Shown: positions 39,813-48,683 of the stretch, piece by piece
How the letters are laid out: each line of letters opens with the position of its first letter
Position numbering within the stretch: position 1 is the first letter of the stretch
DNA from: Penaeicola halotolerans
Lineage (GTDB): Bacteria > Bacteroidota > Bacteroidia > Cytophagales > Cyclobacteriaceae
Assembly: GCF_016464625.1 (NCBI RefSeq)
Contig: NZ_JAEAGO010000003.1
Span: 62,001 to 126,000, forward strand
Direction: 5' to 3'
Length of the DNA stretch: 64,000 nucleotides
Notes under the pieces: generated by a model
What the model saw: only the letters and a program-made list of their open reading frames with translations
Database searches by the model: none
What the model was told of the DNA's origin: nothing
Position numbers and translations under genes: made by a program

Positions 39813-41173
39813 CCGAAATAGAGAGTCTTGATATTCACAAACTCCCGAATGCCATTTTTAGAAAGCTCTCTACCGTAACCTGACTTTTTGATTCCTCCAA
39901 AAGGCAAATAAGGATTAGAAGCCACAAGTGAATTGATAAATACGCCCCCGCTTTCGATTTGTCTAGCGATCTTTTCTGCCTTTGACAGATCTTTACTCCA
40001 AAGGGAAGCACCCAGACCAAAACGAGAATCGTTAGCTATCCGGATAGCATCTGTGGTATCTTTGGCTTTGATGATGGAAGCCACAGGTCCAAAAAGCTCT
40101 TCTTCGTAAGCAGGCATACCTGGCTGAACGTCTGTTAAAATAGTAGGACTAAAAAGCGCACTATCTGCCTCAGGACGTATACCTCCAATTAGCGCCTTAG
40201 CGCCTTTTTGAATCGAAGCTTCTACTTGTTCCCAAAGCTCCATAGCCAAATCAGCTCGGGCCATACAAGCATAGTCTGTCTCCTCTTGCAGAGGATCTCC
40301 TTGTTGCTGAGCGGCCATCTCCGCCTTAAAAATGCTCAAAAATTCCTCATATACTGCCTCTACTACGATGAAGCGCTTAGCTGCAATACAACTTTGACCA
40401 AAATTGATCATCCTAGCCTTGACAGCTGTTTGAGCAGCTTTTTCCACATCTGCATCAGCTAACACGATAAATGGATCACTCCCACCAAGTTCGAGTACGC
40501 TCTTTTTGATGTGCTTACCAGCCAGTTCGGCTACTTTACTTCCTGCACCCTCACTTCCTGTAAGTGTGACAGCCTGTACGTGCTCATGTGCAATAATATC
40601 TGCCACCATATCGCTTCCCACCACCAAAGTCTGAAAGCAACCTACTGGAAATCCTGCTTTGATGAACACCTCTTCGATAGCGAGTGCACACTGAGGTACA
40701 TTAGAAGCATGCTTGAGTAGGCCAACATTACCCGCCATCAATGTAGGTGCTGCAAACCTAAATACTTGCCAAAAAGGGAAGTTCCAAGGCATAATCGCCA
40801 GCACGATACCCAGAGGATCATAGACTACTTTGGCATTGTTTTCCTCAGGTAGATTGATGATGTCTGCAGAGAGAAAACGCTCCGCATGACTGGCATAAAA
40901 ATCACATGCCCAAGCACACTTTTCTATCTCTGCGATAGATTCCTTGAGTACTTTCCCCATCTCCAAAGTGATGAGTTTGGCAAGTCTTGCTTTATCCTTT
41001 CTTAGAATATTGGCAGCATTTTCCATCAACGCTTTACGCTGATCGAATGTAGTAGCACGCCAAGATTCGAAAGTTGCCTGAGCTATGGCGATCTTTTCCT
41101 TTACCGCTTCAGAATTATGCACTTGATATGATTGGAGGGTTTCTTTAGTGTATGGATTGACAGAGTGAATCAT
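39809..41173 (-). CDS. NAD(P)-dependent succinate-semialdehyde dehydrogenase-like aldehyde dehydrogenase
   Basis: This ~454-aa ALDH contains the catalytic Glu in [12 protein letters not shown] and nucleophile Cys in [12 protein letters not shown]. The cofactor region [20 protein letters not shown] and the C-terminal [22 protein letters not shown] motif are typical of the YneI/Sad-type succinate-semialdehyde dehydrogenases. The real start is ATG 41173 ([13 protein letters not shown]), which overlaps the stop codon of the upstream rhodanese-lipoprotein gene by 4 bp. This coupling is unusual because the proteins act in different compartments. Confidence 0.9.
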   Translation of the reverse strand: MIHSVNPYTKETLQSYQVHNSEAVKEKIAIAQATFESWRATTFDQRKALMENAANILRKDKARLAKLITLEMGKVLKESIAEIEKCAWACDFYASHAERFLSADIINLPEENNAKVVYDPLGIVLAIMPWNFPFWQVFRFAAPTLMAGNVGLLKHASNVPQCALAIEEVFIKAGFPVGCFQTLVVGSDMVADIIAHEHVQAVTLTGSEGAGSKVAELAGKHIKKSVLELGGSDPFIVLADADVEKAAQTAVKARMINFGQSCIAAKRFIVVEAVYEEFLSIFKAEMAAQQQGDPLQEETDYACMARADLAMELWEQVEASIQKGAKALIGGIRPEADSALFSPTILTDVQPGMPAYEEELFGPVASIIKAKDTTDAIRIANDSRFGLGASLWSKDLSKAEKIARQIESGGVFINSLVASNPYLPFGGIKKSGYGRELSKNGIREFVNIKTLYFG

Positions 41174-41580
41174 GATGTTTGGGTTTTCTTGATTGGGAAT
41201 CCTTTTTCTTTCCAATCAGTAATACCAGACTTCAAACAAAGCACATTTTTAAAGCCACTATCTTTCATGATCTTCATCACTTTGTCTGATCGATTGCCCG
41301 TACGGCAATACACATAATAAACAGCTGCTTTATCTAGTTCTGCTAAGCGCATATCAAAATCCTCCGCCTCAAAATCTAGATTAATTGCACCTTCAATATG
41401 TCCCTCGATGTAATCTGAGTAACTTCTCACATCGATCAAAAAGGTCTCTTCATTATCCAAAGAGGCTTCTTCTATCCTTTCTTTGAAGTATTCTGCATCA
41501 AGATTTAAAAAAGTCAATCGCTCATTAGACTCACAGGCCATCAGGAGCAATAATAAAAATAGCATACTTAATTTTCTCAT
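41170..41580 (-). CDS. Rhodanese-domain lipoprotein
   Basis: This 136-aa protein has a lipoprotein signal (MRKLSMLFLLLLLMACES, Cys at 16) followed by one rhodanese domain. The active-site loop CRTGNRS contains the sulfur-accepting Cys; ETFLIDVRSYSDYIEGHIEGA is the family N-terminal motif. It probably handles sulfane sulfur or a thiol relay in the periplasm. It lies downstream of a cytoplasmic MBL-rhodanese gene on the same strand, from which it is separated by a terminator, and overlaps the next gene (aldehyde dehydrogenase) by 4 bp. Confidence 0.88.
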   Translation of the reverse strand: MRKLSMLFLLLLLMACESNERLTFLNLDAEYFKERIEEASLDNEETFLIDVRSYSDYIEGHIEGAINLDFEAEDFDMRLAELDKAAVYYVYCRTGNRSDKVMKIMKDSGFKNVLCLKSGITDWKEKGFPIKKTQTS

Positions 41581-41618
41581 CGTATTTTCAATTAAATGGT
41601 CAAATTTAAAGGTACAAC

Positions 41619-41647
41619 AAAAAGAGGTTGATTAAAAACCAACCTCT
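41619..41647 (-). terminator. Terminator after the MBL-rhodanese gene and its neighbour boundary
   Basis: AGAGGTTG and CAACCTCT form the stem. On the minus strand TTTTGTTG follows. Note that it lies between the end of the MBL-rhodanese gene (41654) and the start of the rhodanese lipoprotein gene (41580). Confidence 0.75.
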
Positions 41648-41653
41648 CTATGA

Positions 41654-43069
41654 CTATTTTTTAGCTAAAAGCGCTTCTCGTTTCAGTTGATTCGGACAAG
41701 CTCCACTTTCTGTAGTGATGCCTGCCACTTTTTTGATCGCTGCAAATCCCCCATAGACATTGGTTACATGATCAAAACCTTTGTTTTTCATCATGGATGC
41801 GGCTATCATCGAGCGATAACCTCCCGCACAGTGAATGATATATGGCTTAGCAGGATCTAGTTCGTCTAGACGCTCTTCTAATTCTACCAAAGAGAGAGAT
41901 TTAGCACCTACTATGTGATCTGTAGCATATTCAGTGCTTCTTCTAACATCTATGATTTCTTGATCTGGGAAGTGCTTGATCTCCTCCGCAGTGATAGAGG
42001 CTACTTTTCTAACAGGCTTTCCTGCTGCTTCCCATGCAGCTACTCCCCCAGCGAGATAGCCTTTTACTTGCGTAAAACCTACTCTAGCCAATCTTAAGAC
42101 AGACTCATAAACTTTGTCTTCTGAAGCTACCAGTATCAATGGTTGGCTGATAGAAATCAATGCACCAACCCACGGAGCAAACTGTCCATTCAATCCAATA
42201 TTGATCGAATTCGGCAAGTGTCCCTGCTCATACTCATCTGGAGTTCTAGTATCTAAGATCAAAGCATCTTTGGCAGCTGCTTCAAATTCACTGACACTAA
42301 GCGCCTTTTGATTGCGCTCCAGAATCAAAGAAATGTCCTCATAGCCACCCTTGTTGAGCTTCACGTTTTCAGGGAAATAAGCAGGTGGTGTCTCTAGTCC
42401 ATCAGTCACTACTTCTATAAACTGCTCCTTGCTCATAGGCTGTAACGCATAGTTCATTTGACGCTGTACACCTACCGTGGAAACTGTCTCTTTGGAAATA
42501 TTTTTACCGCAAGCCGAACCAGCCCCATGTCCAGGATAGACGATCACCTCATCTGCTAGTGGCAGTATTTTCTGCTGTAGTGAATCATAGAGCATGCCTG
42601 CCAAATTCTGAATAGTCAGGTCACTTTTGGCTGCAAGGTCAGGTCTCCCGACATCTCCTATAAATAAAGTATCTCCTGTGAAAATGGCATGGTCTTTACC
42701 TGCTTCATCTTTGAGCAGATAGGTAGTAGACTCAGGGGTATGCCCTGGGGTGTGGAGTACTGTGATGCTGATATCCCCTAGCTTGAGCACTTCACCATCT
42801 TCTGCATTGTAAGCATTGTAAGCGGTATTTGCTTGAGGGCCAAAGATCAGCTTAGCACCTGTCGCCCTTACTAGATCCAAGTGTCCTGATACAAAGTCAG
42901 CATGAAAATGCGTCTCTAAAACATACTTAATCTTAGCACCACGAGCGGCTGCCATATCGATATAAGGCTGCACTTCTCTCATCGGATCGATGATCGCTGC
43001 CTCACCTGCTGACTCTATGTAATATGCCCCCTGTGCGAGGCAATTAGTGTATAATTGTTCTACTTGCAT
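41654..43069 (-). CDS. MBL-fold hydrolase with two rhodanese domains (persulfide dioxygenase-like)
   Basis: The N-terminal metallo-beta-lactamase domain (~1-250) has THFHADFVSGH, HTPGHTPESTTY and FTGDTLFIGDVGRPDL, the ETHE1/persulfide-dioxygenase-type iron-binding pattern. Two rhodanese domains follow. The first (~265-360) reads LILVASEDKV where the active Cys should be, so it is catalytically dead. The second (~370-460) has IIHCAGGYRSM with the Cys. The protein is 471 aa. It likely oxidises glutathione- or other low-molecular-weight persulfide in the cytoplasm, with the rhodanese domain delivering sulfur. A periplasmic rhodanese gene lies directly downstream. Confidence 0.9.
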   Translation of the reverse strand: MQVEQLYTNCLAQGAYYIESAGEAAIIDPMREVQPYIDMAAARGAKIKYVLETHFHADFVSGHLDLVRATGAKLIFGPQANTAYNAYNAEDGEVLKLGDISITVLHTPGHTPESTTYLLKDEAGKDHAIFTGDTLFIGDVGRPDLAAKSDLTIQNLAGMLYDSLQQKILPLADEVIVYPGHGAGSACGKNISKETVSTVGVQRQMNYALQPMSKEQFIEVVTDGLETPPAYFPENVKLNKGGYEDISLILERNQKALSVSEFEAAAKDALILDTRTPDEYEQGHLPNSINIGLNGQFAPWVGALISISQPLILVASEDKVYESVLRLARVGFTQVKGYLAGGVAAWEAAGKPVRKVASITAEEIKHFPDQEIIDVRRSTEYATDHIVGAKSLSLVELEERLDELDPAKPYIIHCAGGYRSMIAASMMKNKGFDHVTNVYGGFAAIKKVAGITTESGACPNQLKREALLAKK

Positions 43070-43192
43070 AGCGTATTGGTTTGATCAAAAAAATGCTTCA
43101 TTTGGATTTTCAAAGATAAGAAAGAATCCCTTTTGAGTAGATACTTTATTGATTAAACTGTAGTTTCAAAGTGCAAAACACAAACACATAAA

Positions 43193-43702
43193 ATGGCAAA
43201 AAAGATTGGGATCATCTCAGATACTCATAGTTTCCTAGACCCTCAAGTCAAAGAAGTCTTTCAGGACTGTGATGAGATATGGCATGCAGGTGATATCGGA
43301 GATGCAGCGGTAATAGAAGAACTGGCTCGATGGAAACCTCTCAGAGCAGTATATGGCAACATAGATGATCAAAACCTGAGGCGTGCCTACCCCGAGGATT
43401 TGTTCTGGGAAGTAGAAGGCCTATCCATCTACATGACCCATATCGGGGGAAAGCCTCCCCGATATAGCAAAGGTATCAAAGCAAAAATCAAAGCAGCTCA
43501 AGCCAACATATTCATTTGTGGCCATAGTCATATCTGCAAAGTAGAAAAGGATCCTGTGCTAAATTGCCTCTATATCAATCCCGGTGCTGCGGGAAATCAC
43601 GGCTTTCATCGTGTGAAAACGGTGCTAAGAATGACCCTAGACCAAGGAAAAATCAGCCACTTAGAAGTCGTAGAATTAGGCAAAAGAGGGGCGCTAGTTT
43701 AA
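43193..43702 (+). CDS. YfcE/MJ0936-type metallophosphoesterase
   Basis: This 169-aa calcineurin-like phosphoesterase has the metal-binding sequence IGIISDTHSFLD, then WHAGDIGD, VYGNIDDQ, MTHIGG and CGHSHICK, all in canonical order. Its size matches the small YfcE family of phosphodiesterases, which hydrolyse model substrates but have no settled physiological role. It is convergent with the small basic protein gene and separated from it by a bidirectional terminator. Confidence 0.9.
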   Translation: MAKKIGIISDTHSFLDPQVKEVFQDCDEIWHAGDIGDAAVIEELARWKPLRAVYGNIDDQNLRRAYPEDLFWEVEGLSIYMTHIGGKPPRYSKGIKAKIKAAQANIFICGHSHICKVEKDPVLNCLYINPGAAGNHGFHRVKTVLRMTLDQGKISHLEVVELGKRGALV

Positions 43703-43722
43703 AATAACGCATATCTAAACGA

Positions 43723-43757
43723 AAAATGCAGTGCCATCTCGGATAGCACTGCATTTT
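43723..43757. terminator. Bidirectional intrinsic terminator
   Basis: AAATGCAGTGC / GCACTGCATTT, 11-bp perfect stem with A and T runs on both sides, between convergent genes. Confidence 0.9.
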
Positions 43758-43780
43758 TTATCTTAAGGAATTAAAGCAGA

Positions 43781-43927
43781 TTACTTCTTAGTAAACTGTG
43801 CTTTCAATTCTTCTTTGTCTACATTTTTGATAACAGGAGTCGCTGTCAATTGCTTGATTTTGATCACTCTTGTGTTTTGAGCCTGTCTTTTTCTCTTAAG
43901 TTTTCTAACTAGTCTAGTAACTGCCAT
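43781..43927 (-). CDS. Small basic conserved protein, possible ribosome-associated protein
   Basis: This 48-aa, strongly basic protein (start MAVTRLVRKLKRKRQAQNTR, with ATPVIKNVDKEELKAQF near the end) has its best start at ATG 43927. The frame stays open 26 codons further upstream, but that part looks like non-coding promoter sequence. Small basic proteins of similar appearance near hisS occur in Bacteroidota, and the Lys/Arg-rich N-terminus with a conserved acidic-amphipathic tail would suit RNA or ribosome binding. This is inference; I cannot name the family. It is divergent from hisS and has a terminator after it. Confidence 0.6.
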   Translation of the reverse strand: MAVTRLVRKLKRKRQAQNTRVIKIKQLTATPVIKNVDKEELKAQFTKK

Positions 43928-44083
43928 TGCTATATAATTTAAAATTTCGGTACCTCTTTTTCCAAACGAGCCACAAATATAGAGATTTCTATTCGTAATA
44001 CACAAGGGTTAAAAGAATTTGCTAGGATTTTTTAATCCTTATCGCTTGTCCGCTCTGGATTAGCTAAAATTGAGGGCATTTAT

Positions 44084-44091
44084 TAGTTTTG
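44084..44091 (+). promoter_or_regulatory. Candidate -7 element of the hisS operon
   Basis: TAGTTTTG fits TAnnTTTG exactly and lies 16 bp before the hisS start. No -33 TTG is found at the usual spacing. Confidence 0.4.
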
Positions 44092-44107
44092 GGGAAATTT
44101 TGAGATC

Positions 44108-45472
44108 ATGAGTAACCAGAAACCAAGCCTTCCTAAGGGTACGAGAGACTTTGGCCCTATCCAAATGGCCAGAAGAAACTACATCTTTGATACGATCAAA
44201 AAGACTTTCAAACTCTTTGGATACGAACAAATAGAAACTCCAGCGATGGAAAACCTATCTGTACTCACCGGTAAGTATGGTGACGAAGGAGATCAGTTAC
44301 TCTTTAAAATCCTCAACTCTGGAGACTTTATGTCCAAAGCTGACTCCAGTGACCTGAATTCCAACACACTCCTCCCTCAGATAGCAGAAAAGGGCTTGAG
44401 ATATGACTTGACAGTGCCTTTTGCACGCTATGTCGTGATGAATCGCCATGAGATCAATTTCCCCTTCAAGCGTTTTCAGATACAGCCAGTCTGGAGAGCC
44501 GATAGACCTCAAAAAGGTCGCTATAGAGAATTCTACCAGTGTGATGCAGACGTTGTGGGCACAGACAGCCTCCTATGTGAAGCAGAGATCGTACTCATGA
44601 TCAATCGTGTATTTGCTGACTTAATGATCACAGACTACAGCATCAAGATCAACAATAGAAAAATCCTCAGTGGCATAGCAGAAACGATCGGAGCCCCAGG
44701 TCAAGAAGGCCCCCTCTGTGTGGCCATAGACAAACTAGATAAAATAGGCCAAGAAAAAGTCAACGAAGAGCTTATCCAAAGAGGCTTTAGCACTAGCTCA
44801 GTAGAAAAGCTAGCCCCTATCTATGATCTAAAAGGTGATAAAGAAACCGTCATCAATTCCCTCAAAACATACTTGCAAGACTCAGAAATAGGCCTCAAAG
44901 GACTTGAAGAATTAGAAGAAGTCTTTCAGTTAGTCAAAGACTTTGGCTTGTCGGAAGACCATATCGCATTTGAACCTACATTAGCGAGAGGACTCTCCTA
45001 CTACACAGGAGCGATCTTTGAAGTCAAAGTAGCCCATGTGAGCATAGGTTCGGTGAGTGGTGGTGGCCGCTATGACAACCTCACAGGGGTATTTGGCATG
45101 GAAGGTGTCTCTGGCGTAGGATTTTCATTTGGAGTGGATCGCATCTATGATGTGATGGATGAGTTAGCGCTCTTTCAAAACATCCAACTAGAGGGTACGC
45201 AAGTCCTGATCACTACCTTTGACGAGCCTAGCTATCGCTATGGCTTGCAAGTATTGGCTACCCTAAGAGGTGCTGGTATTGCAGCTGAACTCTTTCCAGA
45301 AGCAGGGGCTAAAATGAAAAAGCAAATGAACTATGGGGATAAAAAGCAAATTCCCTTTGTCTGTATCATCGGCAGTGAGGAAGTCGCTCAGCAAAAGCTT
45401 ACCTTTAAAAATATGAGTACTGGAGAACAACAACTTTTAACTCCAACCGAAATCATCCGTATGCTCACTTAA
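44108..45472 (+). CDS. hisS: Histidyl-tRNA synthetase
   Basis: This 454-aa class-II synthetase begins SLPKGTRDFGP. Motif 2 is FQIQPVWRADRPQKGRYREFYQCDAD, and the histidine-binding motif LARGLSYYTGAIFEV and GGGRYDNL are intact. The C-terminal anticodon-binding domain is present (~360-454). It charges tRNA-His. The gene is followed after 9 bp by hutH and then ybaB, so a synthetase and a degradation enzyme for the same amino acid share a transcript. Confidence 0.97.
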   Translation: MSNQKPSLPKGTRDFGPIQMARRNYIFDTIKKTFKLFGYEQIETPAMENLSVLTGKYGDEGDQLLFKILNSGDFMSKADSSDLNSNTLLPQIAEKGLRYDLTVPFARYVVMNRHEINFPFKRFQIQPVWRADRPQKGRYREFYQCDADVVGTDSLLCEAEIVLMINRVFADLMITDYSIKINNRKILSGIAETIGAPGQEGPLCVAIDKLDKIGQEKVNEELIQRGFSTSSVEKLAPIYDLKGDKETVINSLKTYLQDSEIGLKGLEELEEVFQLVKDFGLSEDHIAFEPTLARGLSYYTGAIFEVKVAHVSIGSVSGGGRYDNLTGVFGMEGVSGVGFSFGVDRIYDVMDELALFQNIQLEGTQVLITTFDEPSYRYGLQVLATLRGAGIAAELFPEAGAKMKKQMNYGDKKQIPFVCIIGSEEVAQQKLTFKNMSTGEQQLLTPTEIIRMLT

Positions 45473-45481
45473 AGAAATAAG

Positions 45482-46993
45482 ATGGAATTTATCGTCAGCC
45501 CCGATTTTTTAGCATTACAACAACTCTATGAAGTCATAGAAGAACCAACTCTTTTAAAAATAAGCGAGGCTTCTCTAGAGCGTGTGAAGAATTGCCGACT
45601 CTATCTGGATGAAAAACTCAAACAGACGAATAAGCCGCTTTATGGTATCAATACAGGCTTTGGCTCATTATACAGTAAAAACATCTCGGGAGAAGACCTG
45701 GAGAAGCTTCAAGAAAACCTCGTCAAATCACATGCTTGTGGCACAGGAGCAGAAATAGACAGTTCACTAGTGCGACTCATGCTTTTACTCAAAGTACAGT
45801 CTTTAGCCTATGGACACTCAGGCGTACAAGTCAATACATTAGAGAGGCTCGTTGACTTATTCAACGCAGGTATTTATCCTGTGATCTACCAACAAGGCTC
45901 ACTAGGCGCCTCTGGAGACCTAGCGCCTTTAGCACACCTAGCCCTACCATTGATGGGCCTGGGAGAGGTTTACTTTAGAGGTGAAAAAGTCCCAGCGGCT
46001 TCACTCATTGAGAAACTGGGTTGGGAACCTATCCGCTTCAAAGCCAAAGAAGGATTGGCGCTCCTCAATGGCACACAGTTCATGTCTGCGCTAGGGCTTT
46101 GGTCGATCTATCATGCAGAAAAGCTCAACCTCCTAGCTGACATTATAGGGGCGCTTTCTTTAGACACCTTTGATGGTCGCTTGGAGCCATTTGATGCCCA
46201 AGTGCAAAACATCAGACCACATCAAGGACAAGAAGCCACTGCACAACACATCAGGCAATTGCTTCATGGAAGTGAACTGATCGCACAACCTAAGCAGCAT
46301 GTGCAAGACCCCTACTCTTTTAGATGCATGCCACAAGTACATGGTGCGAGCAAAGACACCCTGCAATTTGTCAAAAAAACCTTCGAAACAGAGATCAATA
46401 GCGTCTCTGACAATCCAAATATCTTCCCGCAAACAGATGATATCATCTCAGCAGGAAACTTCCACGGACAGCCACTTGCATTGGGACTGGACTTTTTAAG
46501 CATCAGTCTAGCAGAGCTAGGCAGCATCAGTGAGCGGAGAACTTACCAGTTGATCTCCGGACTGAGAGAGCTTCCTCCCTATCTAGTGGCCAATCCTGGA
46601 CTACATTCAGGCTTGATGATCCCACAGTACACTGCGGCCTCCATCGCGAGTCAAAACAAACAACTCTGCACGCCTGCTTCTGTAGATAGCATCGTCAGTT
46701 CCAATGGCCAAGAAGACCATGTCAGCATGGGTGCCAATGCCGCTACCAAAACAATTAAAGTAGTCGACAACTTATATACACTGCTTTCGATCGAACTGCT
46801 GACAGCAGCACAGGCACTCGATTTCAGAAAACCCCTGACAAGCAGTCCGACTTTGATGGCATTCTGCCAAGAATACCGACAATTAGTGCCTTTTATAGAA
46901 GAGGATCGAATCTTGCACGAGGACATTCAGACGACAATTGCCTTTCTAAAAGGCTTGTCTATCGCATCAGTACAACACATCATTAAAAGATAA
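45482..46993 (+). CDS. hutH: Histidine ammonia-lyase
   Basis: This 503-aa protein has the Ala-Ser-Gly triad that forms the MIO cofactor in GSLGASGDLAPLAHLALPLMG. Other signatures are YGINTGFGSLYS, NGTQFMSAL, QDPYSFRCMPQVHG, SVSDNPNIFP and NGQEDHVSMG. It deaminates histidine to urocanate. The other hut genes are not in the window, so the pathway must be completed elsewhere, or urocanate has another use. The gene lies 9 bp after hisS and 3 bp before ybaB. Confidence 0.95.
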   Translation: MEFIVSPDFLALQQLYEVIEEPTLLKISEASLERVKNCRLYLDEKLKQTNKPLYGINTGFGSLYSKNISGEDLEKLQENLVKSHACGTGAEIDSSLVRLMLLLKVQSLAYGHSGVQVNTLERLVDLFNAGIYPVIYQQGSLGASGDLAPLAHLALPLMGLGEVYFRGEKVPAASLIEKLGWEPIRFKAKEGLALLNGTQFMSALGLWSIYHAEKLNLLADIIGALSLDTFDGRLEPFDAQVQNIRPHQGQEATAQHIRQLLHGSELIAQPKQHVQDPYSFRCMPQVHGASKDTLQFVKKTFETEINSVSDNPNIFPQTDDIISAGNFHGQPLALGLDFLSISLAELGSISERRTYQLISGLRELPPYLVANPGLHSGLMIPQYTAASIASQNKQLCTPASVDSIVSSNGQEDHVSMGANAATKTIKVVDNLYTLLSIELLTAAQALDFRKPLTSSPTLMAFCQEYRQLVPFIEEDRILHEDIQTTIAFLKGLSIASVQHIIKR

Positions 46994-46996
46994 GCT

Positions 46997-47335
46997 ATGT
47001 TTGATTTTATGAACATCATGAGTAAGGTAAAAGAAGTCCAAGCCAAAGTAAAAGAGGCACAGGAAAAACTTGCTCACATCCAAATCACTGCAGAATCAGG
47101 AGCCGGTATGGTCAAAGCCACCATCAATGGCAAAAGAGAAATCATCTCTATCGACATCGATAACAGCTTGGTCAAAGTGGAAGACAAAGACATGCTACAA
47201 GACTTAGTCGCTGCCGCAGTCAACAATGCCAACAGACAAATAGACGAGCGGATCAAAGAAGAAATGAAGAAAGCGACAGAGGGATCACTTCCAAATATCC
47301 CCGGCATGGACTTCGGCAATATGTTTGGTGGCTGA
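46997..47335 (+). CDS. YbaB/EbfC-family nucleoid-associated protein
   Basis: This 112-aa protein has the family features: a coiled N-terminal helix (IMSKVKEVQAKVKEAQEKLA), then ESGAGMVKATINGKREIISIDID and LVAAAVNNANRQIDERIKEEM. It forms dimers that bind DNA without strong sequence specificity. The C-terminal GMDFGNMFGG tail is common in Bacteroidota members. The stop codon shares one base with the start of the downstream glycosyltransferase. Confidence 0.9.
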   Translation: MFDFMNIMSKVKEVQAKVKEAQEKLAHIQITAESGAGMVKATINGKREIISIDIDNSLVKVEDKDMLQDLVAAAVNNANRQIDERIKEEMKKATEGSLPNIPGMDFGNMFGG

Positions 47336-48357
47336 TGAAACGCGCAGCAGTCGTCATACTGAATTACAATGGAAGGCAAATGCTCGAACAGTATTTGCCT
47401 TCTGTGATACAACACACGGAGGCTAGCATCATCATTGTAGATAATAATTCTTCGGATGACTCAGTGACTTTTTTACAAGCCCATCATCCTGACCTGCCAC
47501 TGATCCAGCTAGATCAAAACTATGGCTACAGTGGTGGCTATGCCAAAGTCCTAGAGACACTCCAAGGACAGTACACCTATTATATACTACTCAACTCAGA
47601 TGTAGAAGTCACACCCAACTGGGACACAACTCTCCTAGCTTGGCTAGACGAGCATCCCCAATATGCTGCGGCACAGCCTAAGATTCTTTCTTATCAAAAT
47701 AGACAAGCCTTTGACTATGCGGGAGCAGCAGGTGGATATATAGATAGCCTGGGTTATCCTTATTGCCGTGGCCGTATCTTTTATACCATAGAGGAAGATC
47801 ATGGACAATATGATGAGGTCAAGGACATTTTCTGGGCGAGTGGTGCCTGCATTGTATTGAGAAGTAGCGCCTATCATGAAGTAGGAGGATTAGACCCTGA
47901 TTTCTTTGCGCACATGGAAGAGATCGACCTGTGCTGGCGCCTATTTAGACAAGGGCACAAGGTAGCCTGCATTCCCCAATCAGTAGTTTATCACCTAGGT
48001 GGAGGCACACTAGATAGGCAAAGCAGTTTCAAGACTTACCTCAACTTTCGTAATAATTTATACCTTTTGGACAAAAACCTTCCAGAAACTGAAAGAGGAA
48101 AAATCATCTGGATGAGGTTGTTTTTAGATGGCTTAGCAGGACTCAACTACCTGATCAAAGGTGAGTTGCGAAATATACAAGCCATCATTCGTGCCCACAG
48201 ACACTATTTTAACCACCGAAATGAGTGGAGAAAAAAATGGAAACTGGCATCAAGTTTGCCTCGTAATAGAGGTCTTGAGAAGTATTTTGAAAAGAAGAAT
48301 ATTTTGAAAGACTATTTTATTCGTGGAAAAAAGACGTACGTTGACTTGATTAGCTAA
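47335..48357 (+). CDS. Glycosyltransferase family 2 (rhamnosyltransferase-like)
   Basis: This 340-aa GT-A enzyme starts AAVVILNYNGRQMLEQYLPSV. The nucleotide-binding IIIVDNNSSDDS, a DxD-equivalent NSDVEV, and the acceptor-side motif FWASGACIVLRSSAYHEVGGLDPDFFAHMEEIDLCWR are characteristic of WbbL-type rhamnosyl or related transferases. The C-terminus is helical and basic, consistent with peripheral membrane association. It acts in cell-surface glycan synthesis, acceptor unknown. It is the last gene of the hisS transcript and its stop overlaps the convergent PspC-domain gene by 8 bp. Confidence 0.88.
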   Translation: MKRAAVVILNYNGRQMLEQYLPSVIQHTEASIIIVDNNSSDDSVTFLQAHHPDLPLIQLDQNYGYSGGYAKVLETLQGQYTYYILLNSDVEVTPNWDTTLLAWLDEHPQYAAAQPKILSYQNRQAFDYAGAAGGYIDSLGYPYCRGRIFYTIEEDHGQYDEVKDIFWASGACIVLRSSAYHEVGGLDPDFFAHMEEIDLCWRLFRQGHKVACIPQSVVYHLGGGTLDRQSSFKTYLNFRNNLYLLDKNLPETERGKIIWMRLFLDGLAGLNYLIKGELRNIQAIIRAHRHYFNHRNEWRKKWKLASSLPRNRGLEKYFEKKNILKDYFIRGKKTYVDLIS

Positions 48358-48565
48358 ACCACATTCTACGCTTAGATCGAAAATACTTGCGCATATCGAT
48401 AACAAAAGCGAGTGCTAAGTAGATTATAAGAGGAGAACCTAAAGCTAAAAATGAAGTATAGATAAAAAAGAGTCTGATATGATCGATAGGCATCCTTAGT
48501 TTTTCGCCTAATTTGGTACAAACACCAAAAGCTCTTTCTTCAAAAAACAACTTTATCTTTTCCAT
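48350..48565 (-). CDS. PspC-domain small membrane protein
   Basis: This 71-aa protein has the PspC core FGVCTKLGEKLRMPIDHIRL followed by one hydrophobic segment (FFIYTSFLALGSPLIIYLAL) and a basic tail. Stand-alone PspC proteins occur widely in Bacteroidota and may join envelope-stress signalling. Its 3' end overlaps the end of the glycosyltransferase gene by 8 bp. Confidence 0.82.
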   Translation of the reverse strand: MEKIKLFFEERAFGVCTKLGEKLRMPIDHIRLFFIYTSFLALGSPLIIYLALAFVIDMRKYFRSKRRMWFS

Positions 48566-48683
48566 ATGCTTAGTCTATTATTGAAAGTATTAACGAATCA
48601 CATACCAATTTAGTGAAAATTTTAATAATATTGTAGTGCTTAATAAACGAAAACAATCTAAAAACCAATTTAAATACCACGTT

